Part shown: positions 11,701-24,024 of the stretch, piece by piece
How the letters are laid out: each line of letters opens with the position of its first letter
Numbering within the stretch: position 1 is the stretch's first letter
Source: Paramacrobiotus metropolitanus
Lineage: Eukaryota > Tardigrada > Eutardigrada > Parachela > Macrobiotidae
Reading direction: 5' to 3'
Assembly: GCF_019649055.1 (NCBI RefSeq)
Contig: NW_026570223.1
Coordinates: 3,658,001 to 3,722,000 of the forward strand
DNA length: 64,000 bases
Notes under the pieces: generated by a model
What the model was told of the DNA's origin: nothing
Database searches by the model: none
Seen by the model: the letters and a program-made list of their open reading frames with translations, nothing else
Position numbers and translations under genes: made by a program

Positions 11701-12601
11701 CTTTGCTGTTTTTCGAAAATCTTAGAGCGATTGTTTGCAGGCAAGAACGTCTAAAAGCTCGTAGACGTGATTTGGCGAATCTGATTAGTGCAATGGACCA
11801 AAAAGCTGCAGAGCTGACGGAAAAACTACATGAATTCTCAAACCAGTGTGATTACGTTAGGATTGAAATGGAAGATACGGATTCTCGGTTAGGAAAAGTT
11901 TGTTTGGCAGTAATGGATTGAACGTGAGAAAAATCTTGCTGCTTTAGTTTGAGCACTCTCCAAAGCAATTTGTCCGATTGGAATCCGGCGCTGACTACGG
12001 CTGAGATGGAGCTGCAAAATAATTTAGATGAATTGCATTTCAAAATTGGGGATATCGAAGAGCTTCTAAAGACGGTATGAATGAATAATATGAATATTCT
12101 TCGTCTTTCGTAGTTGTGTCATTTCATAAGCTGAAGTTCATGCGTGCACACAAAGAAGTGTAGTTATACTTACAATTACAATCTTACATGTAAGTACTTG
12201 TGGGCTAACATGAATTTAGCTTTTTATTCTACAAAGCAGATAATTTTAATTGGCAATAGCATTGAAAACGGCAAAAGTGTGTGTAAGTACATGAATCAGC
12301 ACTCGTATAATGATGGATCTGTACTTCCAGGTGGAAGAAAAGCTGGTCTATCGGCAAAGACAAAAGGAACTGCATAACGCTGTCACGTCGGCTGCTGGAA
12401 TTTCCGGCAACTCTTATGAGCAGATGCACAAACAAGCTACGGATCAGTAAGAACTTTGAAGCTTTTTAAAGCTGTTTAAGTGAATCTCGTATTGTTCTTT
12501 AATATGTGGTGTAATTCAGATTGATCCGTATGGAAACGATTAAACGACGAATTGCCGATCTGAAGGAAAAAGTTAAAGAATCTAATGGCGCATCGGCATA
12601 A
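8791..12601 (+). CDS. NUP88: Nucleoporin NUP88
   Basis: Fourteen exons: 8791-9075, 9135-9286, 9355-9708, 9906-10080, 10158-10290, 10430-10519, 10585-10657, 10726-10830, 10903-11043, 11194-11316, 11741-11887, 11948-12074, 12331-12446, 12520-12601. The spliced length is 2103 nt (700 aa; human about 740). The N-terminal half is beta-propeller-like, with the family stretches HFLVLTSDNNLRLFRL and LITSDTNECSLLSV. The C-terminal third is coiled coil, starting near QLSAEDLQQVL. NUP88 is a cytoplasmic-face nuclear pore subunit working with NUP214 and NUP62 in export. Intron 3 is GC-AG (AG|GCAAGT at 9709). The junction 11887/11948 uses a modest donor (GTTAGG) and is the least certain. A second in-frame ATG lies at 8797. 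A decayed copy of the 3' exons lies at 3.9-4.7 kb. Confidence 0.93.
10335..10404. repeat. Minisatellite in NUP88 intron
   Basis: About four tandem or near-tandem copies of CAGTGAAAGTACTG-type units, some preceded by GGCC, lie between NUP88 exons 5 and 6. Confidence 0.7.
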
Positions 12602-14003
12602 GTAGTTGGGAATCCACTGGGATTGATTTTTATTTTCTCACTTTTTCTGCATAGGTTTGTCGATTGCTTGTACAAGTGCAATGTTTCTTTATATTTAAAT
12701 GTATAGGCACTTGAAATTTTTAAATGTTCTCTATACTTAACGCGTCGTCGATTTTTATGAAGCAGTTGGTATGTTTCTATAGTCCCTGTACCTATCTGTA
12801 CTGTAAAGCAGCAGCACAGACGTTGCCGGTTACAGTAATTCACAGCTTGAGACTACCATAAGAATGTGCAGGGTATAAAAAATACAGGTTAGAATTGGAG
12901 CCGAACTTGGGATATCTTGGGGCTGAAACTCGGGATTGGGTCGATAATTACTTAATCTGCCAGTCGTCACTCGAACCGTTCTTCCTGGTCGAGGGCGCGC
13001 ATTTGCCTGACGGCTGACAGGCAACCTTTCTGATGCCATAGCGTGCTTACATTAACCCTGCTTCCGATGCTATCCTTTCGTCTGCAACTGCAGGGACGGT
13101 TCGGCAAATGCGATGTTCACTTAGAGCCGATTGTTGATGCCCTGTTTATTCTTTGTAAATGTTTGAGGATAGCGTAAGCCATAAACCAAAACTACTATAA
13201 ACTGCTCAAGAATTTTCTTCCCTAGACCAGTATATATCTTCATTGTGGGTTGTGTTTTTGCGATAAACGATAAAGTACTGTAGCTGGCAACAGTCAGATT
13301 TGTTTATGAATAGCTCATAAATGAATTTCACAGTTATAATTTACCGGTAAACCAGATATTTGTCTTTTTATTTTACTTCATAATTACTAGTACGAGGAAA
13401 ATGTTTTTGTTGCTTGCCCTCATATTAGTAAAATCATGATGGCATTAATGTGCACAATAATGTTCGTGCTGTATAATAATAATGATAAGTATTAAATCAG
13501 TGAACATAATTATTAATAGCAAGTATTACTGTATTAGTAACCGAAAACGAAAGTTAAAAAGTAAGTACATAAAATTTCTTGCCACATTCTCGCGTTGACG
13601 CTTGAATCCAAGATTGAAGCCAAGTAAAAGCTAGACTCAAGCATGCGCTGGTGGCCTGTTCCTGGCAAACTGTCTGAGTTAACGAGCCTGAGTTCTACTC
13701 ATGAATCACTGAGAGAGTCGCCCCCAGCCTGCACTACAAAACGCAGGGCAGTGTGCAAGCTCACAGTTTCACTTCGCGAAAATTTTCCACGGAACAAAGT
13801 CGAAGTCCCTCCACCAAAGAAGCTCTGCTGTAGCTGGTTTGATCCTTGAAAAAAGTGTTTTTACTTCTTTATCCAGACCTTCATCGTCAAGAAAGCATCT
13901 TTCAGGTGCGCGACCTCAATTACAAGGCGTGTTCATCTGCTTTAATCGGAACACAAGAGCACTCGTATTGATTTGTGTGATCAAGTGGGGGCTCTCAACA
14001 GCG
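12602..14003. other. Intergenic, no gene seen
   Basis: 3' flank of NUP88 and upstream region of the zinc-finger gene. Short open frames on both strands (for example 12830-13039 minus) lack any family resemblance. One frame (13839 onward, plus) runs in frame into the zinc-finger start codon but looks like 5' UTR. Confidence 0.45.
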
Positions 14004-15675
14004 ATGACAGAACTGAATATCGGACGCCAGGAATGCGAAGGATGCCAGAAACATCTGGCAACGGTGAAACGCCTGTCGGAAGTCACGTACCAGCAGGCCA
14101 TAACCATAAAAGACCAGCAGAACACTATTAACCAACTGATCGGCCAAAAAGGAGTGGGGACTGCCGCGGTGGCTGAGAGCAGTCCGGTGGTTGCGAAGAC
14201 ATCGGGTGGACGACGAGCCCCCGCGAGTAACAGTAATGGCAGTCTGGGATCCAGGTACAAACCTGCTGCCCATTCCCCCAAGCCGAAGAGCAAACGGCGG
14301 GCACCGCTGCCCGTTGCAGCGTAAGTAAAACGTTTGGTTTTCCCAGTTAACACGAGACAGAGCCCGTAGCCAAAGCACGTATCGCATAATTATTTTAAAA
14401 ATTAGACGTCGAAGCAAAAAACAGCTAGAGATTCTTTATAACGTTAGGATGGATAGTTAGAAGTATATTATTATGCTCTACTGGTTGCACACTGTACAGT
14501 ACTTACCAAATCAGTTGCGTAAATTTGTTTACTTATTACTGTACTGTACAAGCTAACCGTAAGTACTATTATTACCACTTGCCGTGACTTACGAGTACGT
14601 ATTCTTATTAAAACAAAAAAACATGTCATGTCAGTTGCGTATTTGTTTACTTAGTACAAGCGTAAGTACTATTATTACCACTTGCCGTGACTTACGAGTA
14701 CGTATTCTTATTAAAACAAAAAACATGTCTGTCGTAGTTGTTTACTTATTACTGTACTGTGTAACCGTTACTATTATTACCACTTGCCGTGACTTACGAG
14801 TACGTATTCTTATTAAAACAAAAAAACATGTCATGTATGCACAGCCTTTGCATGCGGTATTTTTTTGTTTGCTCTAGGTATTGTTTGCTTTAAAGTTTTC
14901 CCAGATTTTGTTTTTATTTGTGGCTTTGCTTTACTTTTATTTGAACGCAATTATTTGAACACAATTATTATTAATATTTTCAGATTTTAAAATGGGTTAG
15001 TTTGGTGACTTTGTTCCCATTTACTGGATTTACAGTATGTGCATCAGATAAGAATCATAAGATGCACTGATGATAGTATTTTATTTGCATCAGGTTAAGT
15101 CCGACAGTTAATTTGAAATGTAACCGAAAAAAGCAGAATCAGCGTTTTCATTTTACAGGGAAGAGCCCAAAGTGGCTCGTGTGGCGAAGACGGAGAACAA
15201 CAATGACGAAGAAGAGGACACGGTGGAGGTGACCCGAATTTGGATCACCGGCACACCGAATCCGCGCACCCGCTGTCCCCTGCCCGAGTGCGCTCACCGC
15301 GACTTCTCCGCCAATGATATGTACCATTTCCGGCGCCATTTCACCCAGGTACACCGTCTGACGCATCCCAATCCCGAATTCATCCTGCAGTGTCCGGTGG
15401 ATAACTGCATCGCGGAATACGAGAATTCCCTCAAGGATATTAAGGAGCATATGCGAAAAGAGCATCCGGAGCTCTTCGATAACGTCCAGAAGAACGTGAA
15501 GGTGTCCAAATCCAAGAGCAAGAGTAAGAAGAAGAAGAGCCGCAAAGCGTCACCGGCGCGCGTCTCCGCGACCAGTCTGCCGCAGAATGAGGAGGTGGAA
15601 GCGGAGGAGGACAACACCATGGAGGAGCCGGAGGACGAACAGGAGGCGGAAACGGAGGAAATGGATGAAGAGTAG
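14004..15675 (+). CDS. C2H2 zinc-finger protein with acidic tail
   Basis: Two exons, 14004-14320 and 15159-15675, join in frame to 277 aa. Exon 1 encodes a short coiled-coil-like start (VTYQQAITIKDQQNTINQL) and a basic Ser/Pro-rich stretch. Exon 2 encodes two C2H2-like fingers: C145-x4-C150 ... H166-x4-H171 and C184-x4-C189 ... H203-x4-H208. A Lys/Ser-rich patch (SKSKSKSKKKKSRK) that could act as a nuclear localisation signal and a strongly acidic C-terminus (EEVEAEEDN ... EEMDEE) follow. Spacing C-x4-C and H-x4-H is looser than classical fingers. A nuclear nucleic-acid-binding or chromatin role is plausible, but no specific family is recognised. The ATG at 14004 is the first one followed by the conserved-looking coiled region; upstream codons in frame cannot be excluded. 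Confidence 0.75.
14512..14838. repeat. About 104-bp tandem repeat, three copies
   Basis: The unit containing ATTATTACCACTTGCCGTGA followed by CTTACGAGTACGTATTC and an A-rich tract with ACATG recurs at about 14569, 14672 and 14770. A partial leader unit lies before it. It sits in the intron of the zinc-finger gene. Confidence 0.85.
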
Positions 15676-16619
15676 AAATATTATTATTGGGGAATCTTTT
15701 TTTCTTTTTGTTGTATGCACCTTTCAGGCTCGCACTGTTGAGTTTGTTGTTTAATACGTTGCCGTTTGACTGATGTTGGAGGAAACGCTCAGGATTTCAC
15801 GACTGCTTAGATGACAATTTTAATCGTTTTCATTTTATGGTGATTTTCCAGTTTTTACGACTGCTTCGCTGGATGGATGAAGGAATGGCGGAATTAAGGC
15901 TGATCTTTGAGCTCTTTTACCATTCCTCGGATGACGCTTTTCCTCAGTTTTATGGCTTCTGTTATGTTAACTAACCTTTGCGTAATTTGAAAAAATATAT
16001 GTACTTATATTATCGTTAGCTGTTAGTGTGGCACCGTTCCGATCCACGTCCAGATTGCACGGATTTTTGCACATTAGTTTGCACATTCCCGGCATTGTTG
16101 CAGGTCACAAAGTTGAGAACTTAATTATAAGGTTTGTTTTATCATTGACTGCTGAAGTGAAAAATTGAACAGCAAACTTAACCGACGGCGTCCGATTTAA
16201 GTGACAATGATGTACGTACAATATTTCCAGTAGTCGACATGTGCTTGTACTTGTAGCATTGCAAAAGGTCAGCAACTTTTCCTTTGCATAATCAGCAAAT
16301 GCTGATTTTTTTTACGGCTATAACGCGTTTTCCAGAAAGTTATGCACATGAGTACGAGATTTGATACATTTATGGCTTGTACATGCAAGTCTTCTGTGGA
16401 ATTCAGTAAATCAGAAAACCTTAAACGGAAGTGCCACTGCGCAGTACTACCTCGTCATGTGCGCATGACCTTACGGCTGATATGAACCCAAAACGTCGTA
16501 TACCTTGCCTGGACTAATAAATTTGTTTTTACCCTTAATTTTTGTGGAATTTTATGACTGCTCCGGAGTGATCCACATCCGGTTTTGTCCAACGTGCCGT
16601 AAATTAGCGAGCCCACGCG
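15676..16619. other. Intergenic, no gene seen
   Basis: Non-coding sequence between the zinc-finger gene and the protease gene. No RNA gene, repeat or convincing reading frame was recognised. Confidence 0.5.
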
Positions 16620-19526
16620 ATGATGTTTCTTACTGCTTTCTTGGCCACTGTTTTTGTGATATGGAACTGCGACCAAGTTCACTGTCTCCTAAAAGGTCAG
16701 AATTTGTACTTGAAAGTGTAATTTGTACTTTTATACCGACTTGAGACGTAATATGGAATTACAAAGATGTGCGATAAATGATTGACCAGTTAACTAAAAC
16801 CGTGCTTTTCAGTTGCGCCAACAGCTAAAAGCGTACCCAAAATTGCGGATTGTCATAAAATAATTGACGCAAAAGACAGTGGATCTTTGAATTCGCACGA
16901 AGGGTATGTGTCTGTATCTGTACGCAGTTTTTCAGTATACAACTTATACTCTCATAACTGCACATTTTTGCATGGTGTTTAGTGATGTCTAACGTCTAAC
17001 CATAAGGACTATCTTGTAGATATCCCAGTACTCCGTACACCCCGGCTTATCAGTGCCGGTACATTCTGAATTCCATCAACAACCAGACATTTGACGTGAC
17101 AATTGGGGATCTTGGACAACCGGCAGCGCTTCGTCCATGGGACTACGCCATTATCGCCGATGGGAATGTGGCGGACAAAATGAACTTTATTTGCAATGTC
17201 ACGAAATATAAAAAGCTGGGAGAAAGTATGTTGCCCCTAAAGAATTCAGTCGGATATTACTAATATCGTTTAAACCTTTGCCGGTGCAGCATATTCCCAG
17301 TTATTAAATTATTGCAGTTTTGGTGAATAGTGCCGAAAAATGCAAGAAAAAAGTATTCTAGTTTCATCAAAATATCTTTAATTACAACAGTACTTAATCT
17401 GACTTCTTTACAGATGGCGTGGATTATCACGGTGAGAATGCATTAAAAAGTAGACATTTTGTCACGCTGTACATCGACATAGTATATATAATATAAAGCA
17501 CTGTAATTAAATACTTATCAACTTCTGTTACTGCAGACTACAGTCACGAATGTATCGTGCCGTTAATCGTTATTTATCTCACAGCAATAATGCAGAAACA
17601 TTTTACTTCCGGTAAGCCCGTTGTCTTCCCAAGCGAGGCGGCTTTCATAGTCGTGGATATCTGCGTGGACCCCTATGCCAACGATCTGCCCAACATGGCC
17701 CGAACGGGATTCCAGATCCGGTACAACCTGCGTGCGGTGGAGACAAATGTCATAACGGGATCAGCCGGTGGCGGAATATTAGCCGACGTGCCGGATCTCA
17801 CCTGCGGAAAAGCGAAAGTACTGCGTTTACGATCCAGCGTTTAATTACAACGAACCAGAATTTAACAATGACTGACATTTTGTTAAGTCGTTAGCGTATG
17901 CACTACTTAATCAAATTTTGCTGTAGCTTACTCTAATTATCACTTGATCAAACTTACTGATACTTGAGCAGCGTTAAACTACTACTACAAGAAATACAAT
18001 ATTCAGCAAATATTAACACAGATTTAGGCTTTTATTCCTCATTTGAAAAAGATCAGGATACCGCGGTTAATGCAGCGTAAAGGCTAAAATTTATTTCTCT
18101 TTCTGTAGAACCAACCATCGGAAACCAAGAATCGCATTGTTAATGGGAATCGTCCGTGGGATAACAGCTGGCCGTGGTTAGGCGCCATGTTGATGACCGG
18201 CAAAAAGCCACCACAACAATGTGGAAGCACACTGGTAATCGTAAACCCTTAATTAAAATATGTTAGTTTATAAATCTATAAAATTGTTTTTAAACTGACT
18301 TCATTAACAGATTGCCGACCAGTGGGTAGTGACCGCGGCCCATTGTCTGCCAGCCGGCGAAAGTATGATCCCGTCGCTGCGGATTATTCTGGGTGTGGAT
18401 AATTTGGCGAAAGCCACGGAAAATAACTACTTTAAGGTCACTAAACTGATTAAACACCCGGACTACAATAAACCTGAAGGCTCAGGCAGCATGGATAACG
18501 ATATCGCCCTCCTCAAACTGGACCGGTTTGTGGAGCTGGATCCCGCTACGAGACCGGAAATCAACACCGCCTGCTTGCCGCAAAAACCCGTTCGGTTGCG
18601 CCCGTTTGCCGAAACCGCTCCAGATGGAAGAAGGGTCTGCTACGTAGCAGGATGGGGAACTCTGTTTTCTGGACAAATTCCAAGTATGCTGCCTTACGTA
18701 CTCTCAAAATATGTGGAATATAATATTTCTAATTGTACAATGTACAGACACATACAAGTACTAATATACAAGTACAAGTTCTATTAAAACATGAATCGTG
18801 ACCTTTTGAATTTTTGAGTATTAAAGTGGATTGTTTTCAGATGTTAACGCCACTAAAGTTGGAGCTGGTTCAGATGACGTTCTCCAAATCGCCATCGAAA
18901 TTATGCCGCACCAGGAATGCTCCATGTCCGCCAAGGCTGCGGGTAGTAACGGCATCGTAACGGATCGCCAGGTTAGGCTCCTTACTGGTTAGGATCTAAC
19001 AGACACCCAGAACGTAATCCGGTATATTTAATAAGAATAGTAAATTTATTGCCTCTTAGGGTGTAAAGTTCAGCATTAAATTTACGTCCAGACTGCAGTC
19101 AGCATAGTGTACATATTTAGATGCAAGTACCTTGTCAGTACATATTATTACAGTTATGCGGGTTCTTTTAGTTTTGTGCTGGATACAGTTTGGGTTACTA
19201 CGATTCCTGCCAGGGTGATTCCGGTACGCCAATCGTGACCTTTACGATTCTAAACCGTTTTCCGATCTAAATGCAGCACTTAGAATTCAAAATTTAATTT
19301 GCTTCTTTATGTTTTTGTGGATGTAGGGGGACCTCTCGTTTGCGATGACGGTGATTCACAGTGGAAACTGTACGGAATTGTATCTTGGGGAATGAAGTGT
19401 GGGCATCCGCATAAGCCAAGCGTCTACACCAATGTCATGCATCACAAGAAATGGATTTATGACACCGTGGCTGCGAATTCTGGACCGGATTCTGACACAA
19501 CAACCACAACACAGCAGCCTTCTTAA
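16620..19526 (+). CDS. Secreted CUB-domain trypsin-like serine protease
   Basis: Ten exons: 16620-16695, 16813-16903, 17020-17225, 17414-17431 (an 18-nt microexon), 17537-17817, 18109-18234, 18311-18683, 18841-18971, 19172-19223, 19327-19526; 517 aa. A signal peptide (MMFLTAFLATVFVIW) is followed by a CUB domain (YPSTPYTPAYQCRY ... GFQIRYNL), then an activation site R|IVNG at residues 233-234. The catalytic triad is complete: His277 (TAAHC), Asp330 (DNDIALLKL) and Ser451 (CQGDSGGP). Asp445, six residues before the Ser, predicts trypsin-like Arg/Lys specificity. The usual Gly near the end of the S1 pocket (KPGVYT in trypsin) is Ser here (KPSVYT). It ends in a short Thr-rich tail. CUB-trypsin zymogens of this kind act in invertebrate clotting, melanisation or development; which applies here is not visible. 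Confidence 0.9.
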
Positions 19527-20140
19527 AATATTGTTATCTGGCAAAAACAGATTTTTTATTAAGACAACCCCAAGTTTTGTAATTAATTAAAGCAGATTGC
19601 AATAGGACACAGTGGACAGTAACTACAGATACTCGATACATCCATTCATGTTACTGGAATAATAAAGGTCGTCGCTTTACGCTACTCGGCGTATCCGTCT
19701 TTGCATATCATTATTACACATGACTAAAGCTGTGCGAATTCTAATAAGATCACGCTGATGAAGCATAAGCCAAGAACTTACGGCAAATGCCTTTTTTCAT
19801 TTATCAAGAATACTTCTGCATGCAACAATCCAGTTTTAAAACCATTCAGGGAATAATAATCACAACATATATTACTGTATATACAGCCATAAAACCAGCA
19901 AGCCCAAGCACAATACAGATACGAACACAGACAGAAAGCACAGTCAATATCCTGCAGTTATCTGCAAATAGAATAAAAGCAACAGCCAACAAAACGAAAA
20001 AAATAACGACGCGGCTCTCGGCCCACCGCAATAAATATACCGCGCTGAACCGGAGCACTTAAAAATTAATACCACCAAAAACGCGTGTGTGTATGAAAGA
20101 AAACAACCACTGATACGTTCAAAAAAGAGTGACGCGGGTT
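19527..20140. other. Convergent 3' intergenic region
   Basis: Between the 3' ends of the protease (plus) and CNOT3 (minus). Short frames such as 19787-20062 are low-complexity and resemble nothing known. The region should hold both 3' UTRs. Confidence 0.5.
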
Positions 20141-23100
20141 TCATACGTAGGGCCATCTGTTGAGATCCACGTTTTCCAAATAACGATATTCAAAGGTAAA
20201 ATCATTCTTCTGCTTCTCCGACCAGCTATCCAAATCCCAGTACTTGTAGTTTCCCTACAAATGGAAATGATATAAACACACAACGCAATAACTCAAGTAA
20301 CTCTTAACGAAAAAGCCCACGATCCGCATAACGAAAAAGCCGACGAAACCGAAAAGCTTACTCGTTCGTATTCGCTGGTTGTTACTTTCGGTTCGTCTAA
20401 TCTCTGAAACCACGCATTCAGCTGCTTGTGGAATCTCCAGTTTTTGCTTTTCAGTGTCTTAGCCGCAAGAATTTGGGCTAAGCTTCCCTGTCAGAAAAAA
20501 CCAAGATTACTTTTTGCTTCAAACTAATAAAACAGCCAAAATCTACCTAAGTACTGCAACGAAATTAATGTAACTACGAAAAACGTGTAAATAAACAACA
20601 CAAAAATTAACAAAAGTAGCGAACACCCGTAATAAAAGTGTGATAAAATACCATTCCAGAAACGTAACACGCACACGACCACAAACCTCCTGATAATAAA
20701 AGATGAAAAACAGGGCATCACTGTTTAAATTGCCATAGAATTTCATATCGCACACCAGCGGCATCGGCGGTTGGCGCGGCCATCCCGGCGGAATGGCGCA
20801 GTGTACGCATGGAATGAACGCCCTTTAAATCATTTCACATGCTTAGTCTGCAAACGATCAAGACACAGCCATGATATTCACTGCCTACTTTCTCCGCTCC
20901 GAGTCACAGGGTTTGGGGGGATTGTGGAAGGCCTGCTCCAGCCAATTATGCTGCAGCAGCATATCCCTGGTCGCCCGCTCCGGTCCTAATGGTGCCATGG
21001 CCATCATAGGAGAAATCCGCGATTCCAACTCCGCCTTGGTGATCAACGGGACATGCAGCGCGGTCGGCGTCTCCATCAGCCCTGAACTTCGCATCGCGGC
21101 GGATATATCCGTTTTATCAAAGTCCTCCGATGGATTCCGTGAATGTCCGCGACTAAAGGGCGCCAGCTTCTCCTCGACGCTGGTATCCATGGGTGACATG
21201 AAAGCCGCGGACGGATCGGAACGGGTTAAACTGACGGGTGTAATACTCGGCGGAGCGACTGGCGGCGGGACCGGTTGCACGGTAAAATTCATCGTAGGTG
21301 CGGCAGGTGGTGGGACACCGTTGGTTGACGGTGGTTTCGCCGGAGGCCGGATCATATCTTTCCAGGGATCTTTCATCGGGGAAGGCTGAGGTGTGGAAGG
21401 AGCGCTGCTGCCACTGATGGAGGAGGCGTAGCTGGCGCCCATAGGCCGAGGAGAGGCAGAGAGTGGGAACTGGAGGGGAGTTGACGGCTTAACGGGCGTC
21501 TGAATTTGTGGATCGATAGAAGCCCGCCGTGAGGAAGCGTCTAACAGCAATAACGAATTTTCGCTTATTTTTAAAAGCATAAAAATTAATACCATTCTAC
21601 AGTCCTGATTCTCAACCTGGAAGAATCACTTTACAGGATTACCACATAAAAGCAATAACCAAATTTTATCTTCTAAACGACAAGTACTCGTATCCATGTT
21701 AGCCATAAAAAACGTATTTTTTGCACACTTAAGCAAAAATCCTGAAGATTATTTTGTACCTTGCGGAGATGTGACGCTGGCCGCTGAGGCCTGAGAATCT
21801 GCAGCCGGTCGTTCCGGTTCGGTCTTCTTACTCTCTGGCTCTTCGGCTAACGCAGGAGAGGCTATTTGCGGCGGTGGTTTCACCGCTGGTTGAGGTAGCG
21901 CCTTGGCTACAACATAGTCCAAATAAATAAACCCTGCCAGCATTTTCAAATACTGTGCATATGTAGAATACCGGCTGCGGCAGCGTATGCCTGTAAAAGA
22001 GGTGGTTGTGCCGGTGGATTTGGAAGTGATTGACTGCAATGCGAGCAAGACATAAGTAAAGCTGAAACAGAGGTAAAGTAAAGTTGAACTTTTTAAAAGT
22101 ACGTATCCAAATCTGGTTTACAATTAACGAATTACTTTTACTTTTCACCTTAGTTTCGGTGGTGGAGATATACCAACGGCGTTTTTCACATCCACCGGTT
22201 TAGATGGCGTCACAGTAGAGCTTATAGGTATGGACATTTTAGCGGTTTGCTTAGCGGGCTGGGGCGTCGTCGTCTGGCAAAATTAAGAAAACGTCAACTA
22301 AGGATTTATGTAAACAAACAAAACATAAAAATAGTACTTATTGCCGAATTTTCATATGGATTCTGTCGTGTTAAGAGTTTTCAATAAAAAAAAGTCACAA
22401 AAATCTTACATCTTCAGAAGGCCGTTTCTTTTTCGTATCATCCGAATCTTTCGATGTTACGCTCGGCTCTGGACTTCCTGGAGGTGACTCTGGCACTATA
22501 AAAAACAGACATATTTATCACGCTGTTTAATTATAAGTAAGTACAAATAAACAGCAAAAAATCCAATTTTTTTCGGTCCATTTTACGTTAAACGCATAAT
22601 GAAATCACAAAACACCATAATAAAAAGTCGTTTCTTGATTCAAAGTGTTTCAGTAAATTGTAATACAACGCAAGCCAAAGCAGAGCGGGTAATGAAAACT
22701 GGTCAGCGAATAACCACCGCCCAACAACACTTGAGCAACAAATACCTGTTTCCTCCAGTTCAATGCCTTCATACACATAGTTCACATCCTCAACCTGGCC
22801 TTCATCCGCTTTGTCCAAATAAAACTTTATATCGTCCGCGATGCCGCACACCTGCTCGGCATCTAAGCTGTCATTATCCAGCATCCTTAGCATGATCTCC
22901 ATTTTAGTGATGTGATTCCGGTGGGATTCCATGATCTGCTTGAGGAATTCCACTTTTTCCAGCTTCTGCAAAAGCAGAGCTTCAGATACAATCAAAACAG
23001 GCAACAATGTAACCACAAACGTTTCAGCTAAAAACTCCGCCCTATAACTGCAGCAAAATCCAGCAATCAAATGTTTTGCCTCTCAAAACAATTGTTACTA

Positions 23101-24024
23101 ACACATTTTTTTAAAAGTCAATACTTACGCATACCTCTTTTTCCAGCTTCTTTTTCCTGGCACCAGCTTCAAGGTCTTCCATTTCACTTTCAAATTGTTC
23201 CAGATCGATGTTCATTTTTTCGATGAATGACTATAACGATGCAATTAATGACGGCACCGCAAAGGATAAATATTGAGCGACAGAATGCTGCATCCATACA
23301 GAAAGTATCGCTCTGGCTTCCAGTTTCCTCTTCTGGTTCACATCCATTTTGGCCGCTTGGGCCAGTCCCACTTTAGAATAAACTTTCGTCTTTGTCTCTC
23401 TTTCCACATCCTTAAATTTTTCCATTTTCTACACAACAAAATCAACCGCAATCCATGCAATCACCACAGGCAAAGCAAAATTGAACAAGAAAAAACCAAA
23501 ATTCTGCAGCAAGAATGCAAAGAATTGCATACCATTTCAATGTCTCTTCGGGCTTTTAAAAGGGGATCTTTATCTTTGATTTCATTGCTGCTAGCGATCC
23601 AGGTTTTAACCTGATCTCGCAACCTCTGCAAAAAAGCACAAGCACTTGTTGGCCATGCTTCGCGGTGTGACGACAACACAAGAAGCAGCGTACTTGCAAC
23701 TTTTTTATCTCCTTCTTGAGATCCTGCTCATACTTCTCCTTGTGGCTTTGGGTTGGAGCCTCCTGCACCTGAGCGTGGGAAAAAACAACATTACGTTAGC
23801 CACCGCACTACGATCCTCGCAATCTATATATTTGGCCCACTTTTGCCCATATTTCATCGAATATCTCCATTCCCTCCTGGATTTTCTTGAGGGTGCGATC
23901 GACCTCCGCTGTTAAGCAACAAGCACGCCATATTTTTAGAATGAACTGAATTATTTAACGCACAAGCCACCGAATTGTGGCCTAGAACCCAGGACGTACC
24001 GAGCAGTTTGCGCTTATCTGACAT
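20141..24024 (-). CDS. CNOT3: CCR4-NOT transcription complex subunit 3
   Basis: Fifteen exons on the minus strand: 24024-24000, 23908-23841, 23768-23694, 23625-23533, 23428-23300, 23230-23135, 22965-22746, 22495-22410, 22273-22149, 22033-21972, 21906-21760, 21540-20889, 20822-20687, 20487-20362, 20254-20141; 717 aa (human about 750). The N-terminal Not3 coiled-coil domain is clear (MSDKRKLL, EKYEQDLKKEIKKLQ, RLRDQVKTWIASSNEIKDK, VERETKTKVYSK, MLRMLDND). A long Pro/Ser-rich linker follows, and the C-terminal NOT box ends it (LFFIFYYQE, WRFHKQLNAWFQRLDEP, FTFEYRYLENVDL). CNOT3 is a scaffold of the cytoplasmic mRNA deadenylase and pairs with CNOT2 through the NOT box. The junctions 21972/21906 and 20889/20822 are the least certain; the latter uses an acceptor (TTAAAG) with a poor pyrimidine tract. 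Confidence 0.95.

Noticed and set aside
13839-14003. In-frame N-terminal extension of the zinc-finger protein
   Set aside because: Composition is unlike protein and the downstream ATG starts the recognisable region; treated as 5' UTR.
24000-24024. CNOT3 first exon as only a chance ATG
   Set aside because: The 25-nt exon (MSDKRKLL) matches the family N-terminus and splices in phase to AEVDRTLKKIQEG, so it was kept.
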